DNA of 64,000 nt from CAVSJJ01 sp963771015 (GCA_963771015.1 CAVYRN010000002.1:1-64000); one strand, 5' to 3'. Positions 50,662-59,863 are shown, counted from the first letter of the stretch. A program made the numbers and translations. Notes: generated by a model not told the origin, from the sequence alone.

Positions 50662-51393
50662 TCAGTAGCCGGGTCGGCGGGATCTGGCGCCGATGTACGC
50701 CGAGGTGTCGCGCTGCCAGAGCGCGACGACGACGGCGGCGCCGACGAGGACCGCGAAGATGTTCAGCACCGCGGACAGGCTCCACGAGAACCCGAAGAGC
50801 CCGATGACGAAGAAGACGAGGCTGATCCCGAAGAGGACCGACGCGACGATCCGGGCCCAGCGCATCCCCCTGCCGTTGGCCCAGGCCATGAACACCCAGA
50901 GCCCACCCATGATCAGCCCGAAGCCGATCGCGAAGCCCATCGCCACGTTGACGAGGGAGTCGATCTGGGCCGCGGTGTAGGACTGGTCCTGGTTGCGGAA
51001 GGCGTCCTCGATGGCGCCACCCATCGAGTCCCGGGAGAACAGCACGGTGAGGGACTGGAGGACCGCCATGACCGCCCCCACCCACATGAGCCGGACCGCG
51101 AGGGTCACCGTCGCCGGGCGCGGAACGGCCACGGGTACACCGACGGCCGGCTGGCCGGCATACGCCTGGGCGGCCGTGGGATAGCCCTCGATCGGCGGGA
51201 CTGCGGGAAGTTGGCCAGGGGGCGGCATACTCCGCTCGTTGCTCTCCGCGCCCATGGGTGTCCCGGGGTAGGGCGGCCGCAGCGGCGGGGCGTGTGGCGG
51301 TGGGAAGGCACCCGACGGGGCCCCCTCGGGGCTCACCGGCGGGAACGGCTGGCTGGACGGGTCCTCGGGGTGCTGGCTGTGCTGGTCGGACAC
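50662..51393 (-). CDS. Uncharacterized four-helix membrane protein with disordered N-terminus
   Basis: The protein has 243 residues. The first 100 are Pro-rich (PPFPPVS-, PHAPPLRPPYPG). Four helices follow (about 108-128, 160-182, 190-210, 212-232). The start VSDQHSQHPEDP at GTG 51393 is fixed by GGGAGG upstream. The helix pattern resembles actinobacterial proteins often annotated only as hypothetical. It lies 13 bases downstream of rlmB and is probably co-transcribed with cysS and rlmB. Confidence 0.65.
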   Translation of the reverse strand: MSDQHSQHPEDPSSQPFPPVSPEGAPSGAFPPPHAPPLRPPYPGTPMGAESNERSMPPPGQLPAVPPIEGYPTAAQAYAGQPAVGVPVAVPRPATVTLAVRLMWVGAVMAVLQSLTVLFSRDSMGGAIEDAFRNQDQSYTAAQIDSLVNVAMGFAIGFGLIMGGLWVFMAWANGRGMRWARIVASVLFGISLVFFVIGLFGFSWSLSAVLNIFAVLVGAAVVVALWQRDTSAYIGARSRRPGY

Positions 51394-51406
51394 GGCGAAT
51401 GCCTCC

Positions 51407-52369
51407 CTAACGCCGACGGCGGGCGACCTCGTACAGGGCGATGCCGGTGGCAACCCCGGCATTCAGCGACTCTACCTGCGCGCTCATCGGGACCGACACG
51501 ACCTGGTCGCAGGTCTCGCGGACCAGCCGGGACAGCCCCTTGCCCTCGGAGCCGACGACGATGACGAGTGGCTCGCCGGCGAGGTCGAGGTCGGGCAGCT
51601 CGACGTCCCCGTCCATGTCGAGTCCGATGACGAAGAAGCCGGCCTTCCGGAAGTCCTGGAGCGCCCGGGTGAGGTTCGTCGCCCGGGCGACGGGGACCCG
51701 GGCGGCCGCGCCGGCCGAGGTCTTCCAGGCGGACGCGGTCACCCCCGCGCTGCGCCGTTCGGGGACGACGACCCCGTGGCCGCCGAAGGCCGCGACCGAC
51801 CGGATGATCGCGCCGAGGTTGCGCGGGTCGGTGATGCTGTCGAGGGCCACGACGAGCGGAACGCCGGGACGCTCGGGGTCGATGAGGTCGCTCGGGTGGA
51901 TGTACTGGTACGGCGGCACCTGGACCGCGAGGCCTTGGTGGACGGCCCCGTCGGTGAGCCGGTCGAGCTCGCCGCGCGGGGTCTCGAGAACCGGTATGCC
52001 GCGCTCGGTGGCGGTCTTGATCGCCTCCCTGACCCGGTCGTCGCTGTCGACCCGGCCGGCGACGTAGAGGGTCGTCGCCGGCACGTTGGCGCGCAGTGCC
52101 TCGACGACCGCGTTGCGCCCGGCGACGATCTCGCTGGCGCCGCCCGCTCGCTTGGCCCCACGGGGCCCACCGCGAGGACCGCCACCGGACCCGGCTCCAC
52201 CCTGGCCACCGGCGGAGCGGTACGCCTTGTGGTTCGGACGCTCCTCCGCCTTGGGGGTCGGGCCCTTGCCCTCGAGCCCCCGGCGACGCTGGCCACCGGT
52301 TCCGACGGTGGCGCCCTTCTTCGAACCGGTCTTGCGAACCGCGCCCTTGCGACGAGAGTTGCCCGCCAT
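51407..52369 (-). CDS. rlmB: 23S rRNA (guanosine-2'-O)-methyltransferase RlmB
   Basis: The protein has 320 residues. A basic, Gly-rich N-terminal extension of about 80 residues leads to the substrate-binding domain (IVAGRNAVVEALRANVPATT). The SPOUT methyltransferase follows with LDSITDPRNLGAIIRSVAAF (motif 1), VIVVGSEGKGLSRLV (motif 2) and VPMSAQVESLNAGVATGIAL (motif 3, knot). It methylates a conserved G of 23S rRNA (G2251 in E. coli). ATG 52369 begins one base after the cysS stop, with GGAAAGG inside cysS as ribosome site. The cysS-rlmB pair is standard in actinobacteria. Confidence 0.93.
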   Translation of the reverse strand: MAGNSRRKGAVRKTGSKKGATVGTGGQRRRGLEGKGPTPKAEERPNHKAYRSAGGQGGAGSGGGPRGGPRGAKRAGGASEIVAGRNAVVEALRANVPATTLYVAGRVDSDDRVREAIKTATERGIPVLETPRGELDRLTDGAVHQGLAVQVPPYQYIHPSDLIDPERPGVPLVVALDSITDPRNLGAIIRSVAAFGGHGVVVPERRSAGVTASAWKTSAGAAARVPVARATNLTRALQDFRKAGFFVIGLDMDGDVELPDLDLAGEPLVIVVGSEGKGLSRLVRETCDQVVSVPMSAQVESLNAGVATGIALYEVARRRR

Positions 52370-52370
52370 G

Positions 52371-53804
52371 TCAGTCGGCCTTTCCACGCGAGAGGGTCCA
52401 TCGGGCTCCGCCGGCCGTGTCCTCGACGGCGACGCCCGCGGCCGCCAGCTCGTCGCGGATCGCATCGGCCGCCGCATAGTCCCGCGCGGCCCGAGCAGAC
52501 GCGCGGGCGGCGATGCGGTCGCCGACGAGCGAGTCGAGCGCGGCCAGGGCGTCAGCGGAGCCGGAGTCGGCGGCGCCCCAGGACGGGTTGACCGGGTTGA
52601 CGCCGAGCACCTCGGTCATCGCGACGACGGTGCGGGCGATGTCGGCGGCGACCTCGGTGTCCCCGTCGTCGAGGGCGGTGTTTCCGGCCCGGACCTGGTC
52701 GTGGACGACGGCCAGCGCTCCGGACACGCCGAGGTCGTCGTCCATCGACGCGGCGAAGTCCTCGGGCAGGGCGTGCGTGGCGACGGCCGAGAGGTCCGTC
52801 CCCCCGGGCAGGGCCCGACGCAGGAAGCCCTCGATCCGCTCGACGGCCGCGTCCGCCTCCTCGATCGATCCGGGGTGGTACTCGATCGTCGACCGGTAGT
52901 GCGCCGCCGTGAGGTAGTAGCGGACGGCGAGCGGTCGGTGACGCTTGGTCACCTCGCTGACCCGCAGCGAGTTGCCGAGCGACTTGCTCATCTTCTCGCC
53001 GCCGGTCGTCACCCACGCGTTGTGCAGCCAGTAGTTGGCGAAACCGAGCCCGGCGGCACGCGACTGGGCGATCTCGTTCTCGTGGTGAGGGAACCGGAGG
53101 TCGACGCCCCCGCCGTGGATGTCGAAGGTGTCGCCGAGGTACTTGCGGGCCATCGCCGAGCACTCGAGGTGCCAGCCCGGCCGCCCCTCGCCGAAGGGCG
53201 TCGACCACGAGGCGGTGGGGGGCTCGTCGGCCTTGTGTCCCTTCCACAGCGCGAAGTCGCGTGGGTCGCGCTTGCCGCGGGGGTCGCTGTCCTCGGCCGG
53301 CGCCATGTCATCGAGCCGCTGGTGGGTCAGCTCGCCGTAGGCCGGCCAGCTCTTGACGTCGAAGTAGACGTCGCCGCTGCCGTCCGAGGCGGGATAGGCG
53401 TGCTCGCGCGCGACGAGCGTCTCCATGAGCGCGACCATCTCGGGGACATGCCCGGTGGCCCGCGGCTCGTAGGTCGGTGGCAGCACCCCGAGGCTCTCGA
53501 GGGCGTCGGCGGTCTCCATCTCATTGCGGTAGGACACGGCATACCAGGGCTCGTCGATCTCGACGGACCGGGCGAGGATCTTGTCGTCGATGTCGGTGAC
53601 GTTGCGGATGAGGCTGACGTCGTAGCCGTGGCCGGTCTCGAGCCATCGACGCAGCACGTCGAACGCGACGGCGAAGCGGACATGGCCGAGGTGCGGCGGC
53701 GCCTGGGTCGTGAGCCCACAGATGTAGATGCCGACCTTCCCGGGCGCGACGGGAACGAAGTCGCGCAGCTCGCGCGACATGGAGTCGAACAGTCTGAGAG
53801 TCAC
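52371..53804 (-). CDS. cysS: Cysteinyl-tRNA synthetase
   Basis: The protein has 477 residues, the usual length. The HIGH motif appears as PHLGH within YICGLTTQAPPHLGH, whose Cys is the first zinc ligand. The others are in WHLECSAM and FPHHENEIAQ. KMSKS is intact (GGEKMSKSLGNS). It charges tRNA-Cys. The CGPT usually seen before HIGH reads CGLT, a small variant. GTG 53804 is preferred to TTG 53810, though neither has a good ribosome site. It is followed directly by rlmB. The ispF gene, its usual neighbour, is displaced by 4 kb. Confidence 0.94.
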   Translation of the reverse strand: MTLRLFDSMSRELRDFVPVAPGKVGIYICGLTTQAPPHLGHVRFAVAFDVLRRWLETGHGYDVSLIRNVTDIDDKILARSVEIDEPWYAVSYRNEMETADALESLGVLPPTYEPRATGHVPEMVALMETLVAREHAYPASDGSGDVYFDVKSWPAYGELTHQRLDDMAPAEDSDPRGKRDPRDFALWKGHKADEPPTASWSTPFGEGRPGWHLECSAMARKYLGDTFDIHGGGVDLRFPHHENEIAQSRAAGLGFANYWLHNAWVTTGGEKMSKSLGNSLRVSEVTKRHRPLAVRYYLTAAHYRSTIEYHPGSIEEADAAVERIEGFLRRALPGGTDLSAVATHALPEDFAASMDDDLGVSGALAVVHDQVRAGNTALDDGDTEVAADIARTVVAMTEVLGVNPVNPSWGAADSGSADALAALDSLVGDRIAARASARAARDYAAADAIRDELAAAGVAVEDTAGGARWTLSRGKAD

Positions 53805-53989
53805 CCGCAAAGGCTACCGGCGCGGTGCAGGCGCTCCCGACCACGCCGATGCCGCGACGCCGACCGCGGTCGAGGCGACCCAGGCGGCCTCGTCGGCGGT
53901 CGGGGTGACCCCGGCGGCCGCGCCGGCTTCCAGCCCCCGCCCACCCGATGTCCAGCCGGGTCCCAGGCCGAGCCGCGAGGGTCGCGGCC

Positions 53990-54469
53990 ATGACGACCGT
54001 CGTGACGCTCTCGGCCACCTATCTCCTCTATGTCGTGGCCCTCGGCGCGCTGCTCTCCTGGCTGCGTGCCCCCCGCGCCGACCGTCTCCCCTTCGCCGTC
54101 GCCGGGGTCGTCGCCGCGGTCGCCGTCGGGATCCTGGTCAAGGTCGCCGGAGCCGTCTGGACCGACCCCCGGCCGTTCGTCGTCGACCACGTCGCGCCGC
54201 TCATCAACCACGGCGTCGACAACGGGTTCCCGTCCGACCACACCGCTCTCGCCGTGGCGGTCTCGCTCGTTGTCCTCACCCGCGACCGCCTCATCGGGGG
54301 CGTGCTCCTCGTCCTCAGCCTCGCCCTGGGGGCCGCCCGGGTCGCTGCCCTGGTCCACCACGTCCCCGACATCGCCGTCGGAGGGCTCATCGGCGCCGTC
54401 GCTGCGTATGCCGGCGTGCTGGCCGCCCGACACGTCCCCGCACGGCTGCGGAGCCGCCAGGCCGCCTGA
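53990..54469 (+). CDS. PAP2-family phosphatase, BcrC-like
   Basis: The protein has 159 residues and about five helices. Phosphatase motif 1 is KVAGAVWTDPRPF, motif 2 is NGFPSDHTAL (the PSDH form seen in BcrC undecaprenyl-pyrophosphatases) and motif 3 is AARVAALVHHVPDIAVGG with its His and Asp. It would remove phosphate from undecaprenyl pyrophosphate outside the membrane and recycle the wall lipid carrier. ATG 53990 is preferred over 53948 because it begins the first helix. It is divergent from cysS. Unlike the chimeric PAP2 gene at 22.5 kb, it is intact. Confidence 0.82.
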   Translation: MTTVVTLSATYLLYVVALGALLSWLRAPRADRLPFAVAGVVAAVAVGILVKVAGAVWTDPRPFVVDHVAPLINHGVDNGFPSDHTALAVAVSLVVLTRDRLIGGVLLVLSLALGAARVAALVHHVPDIAVGGLIGAVAAYAGVLAARHVPARLRSRQAA

Positions 54470-54605
54470 CCCGTCCGGGTCTGGGCCGGTCGGACCGCCG
54501 GGGGGTCAGGATCCCACGGCGGGTCGCCCGATACCGCGGCGTGCGGCCATGCTGGCCCCTAAACTCCGACCTGCCTCCCCGGCCGCCCCACCACTCGGAG
54601 TCCCC

Positions 54606-57600
54606 GTGCCGCCCTCCCGTCGCCCCCTGCTGGGTGCCCTCGCCGCCTCGTTCGCTCTCGCCGTGGCCGGCGCCGGCCTTCCGACGACAGCGTCTGCCGC
54701 GACGTCGGGCGAGGCTCCCACGTCCACCGCGCCGGCCACCCCGAAGCAACGGCCACCGGTCACCTCCCGCGTCACGACCGCCCTCCCGTCGAGCGTCACT
54801 CGCAGGCTCGGAACCGTCGCCCGGTCTCTGACCCCCGACGGCACAACGGACCCGGGCGGCTATGTCGCGGTTCCGGCCGCCCGGATCGTCGACTCCCGGA
54901 CCGGTGTCGGCGGGCTCTCCGGCCCTCAGGTCTCCAGCACCGTCACGGTCCAGGTCACCGGCGTGGGCCCGGTTCCGGCCACCGATGTCAAGGCCGTGGC
55001 GGTCAACGTCGCTGCCGTGGCCCCGACGTCGTCCGGGTACCTTTCGGTCTACCCCGCCGGCCAGAGCGCCCCCACCGCCTCAACACTCAACGTCGCCAAG
55101 GGCCGGACCGTCGCCAACCTCTCGGTCGTGCCCGTCTCGCCTGACGGGCGGATCGCCATCCGGATCCACCTCGGCACCGGCGCGACGACCCACGTCCTCG
55201 TCGACATCGCCGGGTACGTCCTCGCGGGCACGACGGGTCACCCCGGGGAGATCACCCCGCTCACCCCCGCCCGCGTCCTCGACACCCGCTCCGGGCTCGG
55301 CGCACCGAAGGGGGCGCGGCGCGGCGGGTCACACACGACCGTGACGATCGGCGGGCGGACGGGCGTCCCCGCAACGGGGGTCGACTCGGTCCTCCTCAAC
55401 CTCACCGCGACGGCGACGACGAGCAGCGGGTATGTCGCCGTCCACGCCGCCGGGACCGCAGCCACCGGAACCTCGAGCCTGAACTTCGCCCGCGGCCAGA
55501 CGGTGGCCAACCTCGTCGTCGCGCGGGTCTCCCCGGGCGGGGCGATACGGCTCGACGTGGGCACGTCCGGCACCGTCCAGCTCGTGGCCGACGTCGTGGG
55601 GTACGCCACCGCCGGCGGGCCGAGCGCCGACGGCACGTTCGGGTCCGTCGAACCAACGCGCGTCGTCGACACCCGCTGGGGCGGCGGAGCTCCCCTGCCG
55701 GGCGGCAGCGTCGTCGAGGTCGGGCTCGTCGACGACGGGGGTCACCCCGTCGCCGGCCTGTCCTCGGCGGTCCTCACCGTCACCGTGACCAAGCCCACCG
55801 CGGGCGGCTATGTCAGCGTCTTCGCGGGCGGTGCCGGCATACCGCCGACGTCCAACGTCAACATCGCCGCAGGCGGCACGGTCGCCAACCTGGTTCTCGC
55901 CCCGGTGTCCGCCGATGGCACGGTCGACCTCTACCTCGCCACGAGCGGGACCGCCCACCTCATCGTCGACATCACGGGCGTCCTCGCGGGCCCGTCGGCC
56001 GACACGACGCCGCCGGACCCGGTCACCGCCCTCACCGCAAGCGCCACCTCGTCGTCCTCGGTCCACCTCGGCTGGACCCTCCCGGCCGACCCGACGGCGA
56101 GCGGGGTCGTCGTCGTGCGCACAGTCGGCGCCACGCCGGCCTCCTCGCCGTACGACGGGACGACGGTGGCGGATGTCCTCGCCTCGTCCTTCGACGACTC
56201 CGGGCTCGCCCCTGGGACGACCTACACGTATGCCGTGGCCACCCACGACGTCGTCCCCAACTTCTCCTTCCCGCTCATCGCCACCGTGACGACGCCGCCC
56301 ATGCGGTGGACGACGACGGTCGTCGACCCACTGAGAGGCATGCCGTCCGGGCTGTCGTGCCCAAGCGTGACGTGGTGCATGGAGATCGACGGCGCCGGCC
56401 GCGCGCAGGTCCGCAACGGGTCGATGTGGTCCGGGCCGATGCAGGTCGTACCAGCGACGGGCGGGCGCGAGGACCGGCTCCTCACCGACGTGTCGTGTCC
56501 TGTGGCCGGCTGGTGTGTGGCCCTGACCGGCGCCGGCCCGGCCCTCTACCGGAACGGGGCCTGGGAGGCGGCGACGCCGCTCGGGACGGGAGGATGGACC
56601 GCCGTCGACTGTGCCTCGACCAGCCGGTGCGTCGCGATCGGTGCCGGCGCCCGGGCCAGCATGTTCGACGGGTCGACGTGGTCCACCCCCACGACCATCG
56701 CCGGCACAACCGACGTCGCGTACGCCGACGTGGCCTGCCCGACCGCAGCGCACTGTTTCGCCGTCGGGTCGAAGATGACGGGCGCGGGCTACCTGGCCAC
56801 CCTGTCCGGGTCGACGTGGGCCCTGGGCTGGATCTCGCCCATCGGGACCTACCCGCAACAGGTGTCGTGCAGCGGGCCGACGTTCTGCATGACGACGGAC
56901 TCGTCGCACACCTTCCGCACCTGGAAGGGCTCGACGTGGGGGCCCCGCACCGAGATGGGCATCAACGCCTACCCCGGTGGCACGTCGCTGTCGTGCGCGT
57001 CATCGACGCTGTGCATGAGCCTCAGCGCCGAGAGCGGCGCAACGCGATGGAACGGCAGCCGATGGTCCGCCCTCTCCGCGGTCGCGACGGGCGTCGGGTA
57101 CGAGGCGCACGTCGAGTGCCCCTCGACGTCGATGTGCCTCGCCGTCGACCACCAGGGGCGCGTCCAGACGTGGAACGGCACGACCTGGTCGGGTCCGAGC
57201 ACCTTCAACACGACCTCGGGGGTCCTCGGCGGCGTCACGTGCCCGAACGCGGTGACCTGCTTCGTCGCCGACCGGTTCGGGTGGGTCTTCGCCGGCGACG
57301 GAACGACCTGGGATGCCGGGCGCAAGCTGTTCACCTCCGAGCCCACCATCGACTGCCCCACCCCGTCCTTCTGCGTGGCCGTGACGAACAACTGGTGGAG
57401 CCAGGAAGGCGTGGCGACGTGGCGCACCTACTCCTCCGGCACCTGGGGCGCCCTGCACACCTACCCGACCGGGCTGACCACCCTGTCGTGCGCGTCGCCG
57501 ACGTCGTGCCAGGCGTTCGACAGCTTCGGGCGGGCCTTCCGGTTCACCGGCAACGGGTGGTCGGGGCCGGTCCAGGTCTTCCGCGGCCTGTCAGCGCAGA

Positions 57601-58049
57601 CCAACGTCGGGTGCCCGGCCGCGTCGTTCTGCATGGCCGTGACGTGGTACGGCTCCTGGTCCCGCTGGAACGGGTCGTCGTGGACCGCCCCCGCGACGAT
57701 CCCGGGCACGACCCCGTCGGACTACGGTGTGGTCCTCGACTGCCCGACCACGTCGATGTGCCTGGCGCTGGACCAGGTCGGCCACTCCTACCGGTGGGCG
57801 GCTGGCCGCTGGAGCGCCGTCCCCGCCTCGACGACCCACGCCGAGTCCCGCGCGCTCCAGGTCTCCTGCGCGTCGGCGTCCGTGTGCTACGCCCTGACGG
57901 GTAACCCCGCGGGCCTCGCGACGTTCGCCGGGCAGGGCTGGACCGACCAGCGCTCGGCTGTGGGCCTGCCGGAGTCGTGGGCCATGGACTGCCCCACGAG
58001 TGGTCGCTGTCTCGTGCCGGGAGGCGACAGCGTGGCCGTGTCCTCCTAG
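54606..58049 (+). CDS. Large secreted protein: three beta domains, an FN3-like domain and 14 Cys-pair propeller-type repeats
   Basis: The protein has 1147 residues. A signal peptide with twin Arg (SRRPLLGALAASFALAVAGA) ends near TASA, perhaps Tat-type. Three related domains of about 125 residues follow, each opening with ARIVDSRTG or RVLDTRSG and holding TxxxLNxAxGxTVANL and LVDIAGYV. An FN3-like domain (about 470-560) has TPPDPVTALTASAT. The last 580 residues are 14 repeats of about 40, each with SCPxxxxC-A and a later W-G-xW-S unit (for example ECPSTSMCLAV). Two seven-bladed propellers would fit. It is probably a surface or matrix protein. GTG 54606 follows CGGAG; ATG 54549 is an alternative. 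Its 3' end is antisense to ispF. Confidence 0.8.
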   Translation: MPPSRRPLLGALAASFALAVAGAGLPTTASAATSGEAPTSTAPATPKQRPPVTSRVTTALPSSVTRRLGTVARSLTPDGTTDPGGYVAVPAARIVDSRTGVGGLSGPQVSSTVTVQVTGVGPVPATDVKAVAVNVAAVAPTSSGYLSVYPAGQSAPTASTLNVAKGRTVANLSVVPVSPDGRIAIRIHLGTGATTHVLVDIAGYVLAGTTGHPGEITPLTPARVLDTRSGLGAPKGARRGGSHTTVTIGGRTGVPATGVDSVLLNLTATATTSSGYVAVHAAGTAATGTSSLNFARGQTVANLVVARVSPGGAIRLDVGTSGTVQLVADVVGYATAGGPSADGTFGSVEPTRVVDTRWGGGAPLPGGSVVEVGLVDDGGHPVAGLSSAVLTVTVTKPTAGGYVSVFAGGAGIPPTSNVNIAAGGTVANLVLAPVSADGTVDLYLATSGTAHLIVDITGVLAGPSADTTPPDPVTALTASATSSSSVHLGWTLPADPTASGVVVVRTVGATPASSPYDGTTVADVLASSFDDSGLAPGTTYTYAVATHDVVPNFSFPLIATVTTPPMRWTTTVVDPLRGMPSGLSCPSVTWCMEIDGAGRAQVRNGSMWSGPMQVVPATGGREDRLLTDVSCPVAGWCVALTGAGPALYRNGAWEAATPLGTGGWTAVDCASTSRCVAIGAGARASMFDGSTWSTPTTIAGTTDVAYADVACPTAAHCFAVGSKMTGAGYLATLSGSTWALGWISPIGTYPQQVSCSGPTFCMTTDSSHTFRTWKGSTWGPRTEMGINAYPGGTSLSCASSTLCMSLSAESGATRWNGSRWSALSAVATGVGYEAHVECPSTSMCLAVDHQGRVQTWNGTTWSGPSTFNTTSGVLGGVTCPNAVTCFVADRFGWVFAGDGTTWDAGRKLFTSEPTIDCPTPSFCVAVTNNWWSQEGVATWRTYSSGTWGALHTYPTGLTTLSCASPTSCQAFDSFGRAFRFTGNGWSGPVQVFRGLSAQTNVGCPAASFCMAVTWYGSWSRWNGSSWTAPATIPGTTPSDYGVVLDCPTTSMCLALDQVGHSYRWAAGRWSAVPASTTHAESRALQVSCASASVCYALTGNPAGLATFAGQGWTDQRSAVGLPESWAMDCPTSGRCLVPGGDSVAVSS

Positions 58050-58562
58050 GGAGCCGATCCCGCCCGGGGCCCAGACGAGGGCCGTCGCGATCGCCGCGAG
58101 ACCCTCCCCCCGGCCGGTGAGGCCGAGGCCGTCGCTCGTCGTCCCGCTGAGCGAGACCGGGGCACCCACCGCAGCGGACAGCACCCGCTCCGCCTCGACG
58201 CGGCGGCCACCGATCTTCGGGCGGTCGCCGACGACCTGGACCGCGACGTTGCCGATCTCGAAGCCGGCCGCCCGCACCAGCCTCGCTGTCTCGCTGAGGA
58301 ACACGACGCCGCCGGCGCCGGCGAGCTCCGGCCGGGAGGTGCCGAAGTTCGCCCCGAGGTCGCCCAGCCCGGCCGCCGACAGCAGGGCGTCGCAGGCCGC
58401 GTGCGCCGCGACATCGCCGTCCGAATGCCCGTCGAGCCCCCGCTCCCCCGGCCAGAGCAGCCCACCGACCCACAGCTCGCGCTCGCTCCCCTCGACGGCG
58501 AAGGCATGGACGTCGACGCCGACGCCCACCCGCGGCCAGCTCGAGAACGACCCGTCAACCAT
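57591..58562 (-). CDS. ispF: 2-C-methyl-D-erythritol 2,4-cyclodiphosphate synthase, frame running past the usual end
   Basis: Residues 1-160 are a normal IspF: VGVGVDVHAF (metal Asp and His), GLDGHSDGDVAAHAACDALL (metal His), LGDLGANFGTS and SGTTSDGLGLTGRGEGLAAI. It makes the cyclodiphosphate in non-mevalonate isoprenoid synthesis. IspF normally ends at ...IATALV. Here no stop follows, and the frame continues 155 residues across the antisense strand of the secreted-protein gene to 57591. A one-base shift near the end would stop at 58046. The extension has no domain and is probably an artefact of a lost stop. A SigA-type promoter lies at 58609-58637. ATG 58562 or 58571 is the start. Confidence 0.85.
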   Translation of the reverse strand: MVDGSFSSWPRVGVGVDVHAFAVEGSERELWVGGLLWPGERGLDGHSDGDVAAHAACDALLSAAGLGDLGANFGTSRPELAGAGGVVFLSETARLVRAAGFEIGNVAVQVVGDRPKIGGRRVEAERVLSAAVGAPVSLSGTTSDGLGLTGRGEGLAAIATALVWAPGGIGSLGGHGHAVASRHETATTRGAVHGPRLRQAHSRALVGPALPGERREARGVTRQGVAHGRRRAGDLERAGLGVGRRGGDGAPAASRPPVGVADLVQRQAHRRGRAVEDHTVVRRGRARDRRGGGPRRPVPAGPGAVPRHGHAERRGRAPDVGLR

Positions 58563-58608
58563 GGCGACCATCTTCGCGCACGAGGGGAGCGGATGCCCCG
58601 ACGAGCAG

Positions 58609-58637
58609 AGTGTACCGGCCTTCGGCCGCCGCGGCAA
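58609..58637 (-). promoter_or_regulatory. SigA-type promoter of ispF
   Basis: On the minus strand TTGCCG (58637-58632), 17 bases and TACACT (58614-58609) form a good housekeeping promoter, about 45 bases before the ispF start. Confidence 0.55.
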
Positions 58638-58820
58638 CGGAGTGCACCGAGCCGGTGACAACGCCGGCCAGGTGGCGGCCGCGACCCGGTCGCCGGGACG
58701 GTCGCGCGAGTCATGACCAGGGCATATCGCCAGGCCGGCCCCCGGGGTGCGAGTCGGTTCGGCGGCGACCTCAGCGCCGGTCTGCATCCCTAGAAACATT
58801 GAACTGTGTACTGCTCACCC

Positions 58821-58850
58821 TTGACGTGGCAGGTCTCGGCCGCTTCAATA
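58821..58850 (+). promoter_or_regulatory. SigA-type promoter of the SorC-PTS operon
   Basis: TTGACG (58821-58826) is followed after 17 or 18 bases by TTCAAT/TCAATA (58844-58850), about 40 bases before the SorC-family start. AT-richer bases around 58795-58815 may hold the regulator's operator. Confidence 0.5.
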
Positions 58851-58888
58851 AAGGCGCAGGTGTGCAGACCGTAATCACGGAGGTGACG

Positions 58889-59863
58889 ATGCCGACGGCC
58901 CGAGAGCCGGATCGCCTCCTCATGGCCGCCCGGTTGTACTACGTCGAGAACCGGTCGCAGGCCGAGGTCGCCGAACTGATGGGCACCTCACGTTCCAACG
59001 TTTCCAGGATGCTCACGGAAGCACAACACCTCGGCATCGTCGAGATCAGGGTCCATGACCCGTCGGGGCGGGCCACCGACCTGGAGGACGAGCTGAGGAG
59101 CTCCTTCGGCCTGGCGGACGTGCGCGTGGCCCAACGCCGCAGCGAGGTCTCGGAGCGCACGAAGGCGGCCGCCGTCGGCGCCCTCGCCGCAGATCTGTTG
59201 ATGGGGATGCTGGCCGACGGCATCTCCGTCGGCGTCTCCTGGGGCACGACCCTGCAGGCCATGGTGTGGGCCGTATCGACGGAACGGGAGTTCTCGGCGC
59301 GGTTCGTGCCGCTCGTCGGCGGGATGTCCTCGGTGCGCAACGAGATCACGTGCCAGGAGCTCGTTCGAGAGCTCGCGAGCCGGACCGGCGGCGGCTACCA
59401 GGTCCTCTACGCGCCGGCGACGTTCACCACCAAGGCCGCCCGGGACACGTTGCTCACCGAACCGTCGATCGCGTTGGCCCTGGAGGCGGCCCGAGGCGTT
59501 GATGTGGCGTTCGTCGGCCTCGGCGCCACGGCCGTGGGCTCCTCCGCGGCGGTCCTCGAGTCCATGGGTCTGAACGCCAGGGAGGCCAAGCGGGTCATGT
59601 CCGCCAACCCCGTCGGAGACGTCCTGGCGCGCTTCTACGACGCCGAAGGTCGCTCCGTCTCGGGGATCACCGATGACCGGGTGCTCGGACTGACGATCGC
59701 GGACCTCAAGGAGATCCCGCGGGTGGTCGGCGTCTCCTACGGACGGGCCAAGGCTCCGTCGGTGCTGGGGGCGCTGCGCGGGCGCATCATCGACTCCCTC
59801 GTCTGCGACGAGGCGCTCGCCAGGAGCGTCCTCGCCGCGACGCTGAGCGGGGCCACGCCATGA
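58889..59863 (+). CDS. SorC-family sugar-binding transcriptional regulator
   Basis: The protein has 324 residues. The N-terminal helix-turn-helix reads LLMAARLYYVENRSQAEVAE, then LMGTSRSNVSRMLTEAQHLG. The effector domain (about 60-320) is a SorC-type sugar-phosphate-binding fold with GVSWGTTLQAMVWAVS, FVPLVGGMSSVRNEITCQEL and VDVAFVGLGATAVGSSA. It probably senses a phosphorylated polyol made by the PTS that follows and controls the operon. ATG 58889 follows GGAGG eight bases upstream, and the long upstream frame from 58610 is non-coding. It overlaps gutM by four bases. Confidence 0.92.
   Translation: MPTAREPDRLLMAARLYYVENRSQAEVAELMGTSRSNVSRMLTEAQHLGIVEIRVHDPSGRATDLEDELRSSFGLADVRVAQRRSEVSERTKAAAVGALAADLLMGMLADGISVGVSWGTTLQAMVWAVSTEREFSARFVPLVGGMSSVRNEITCQELVRELASRTGGGYQVLYAPATFTTKAARDTLLTEPSIALALEAARGVDVAFVGLGATAVGSSAAVLESMGLNAREAKRVMSANPVGDVLARFYDAEGRSVSGITDDRVLGLTIADLKEIPRVVGVSYGRAKAPSVLGALRGRIIDSLVCDEALARSVLAATLSGATP

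Noticed and set aside
52086..53993. 635-residue plus-strand frame, and similar long frames at 37186-39120
   Set aside because: Antisense to rlmB/cysS and to the USP/MFS genes; low-complexity composition only.
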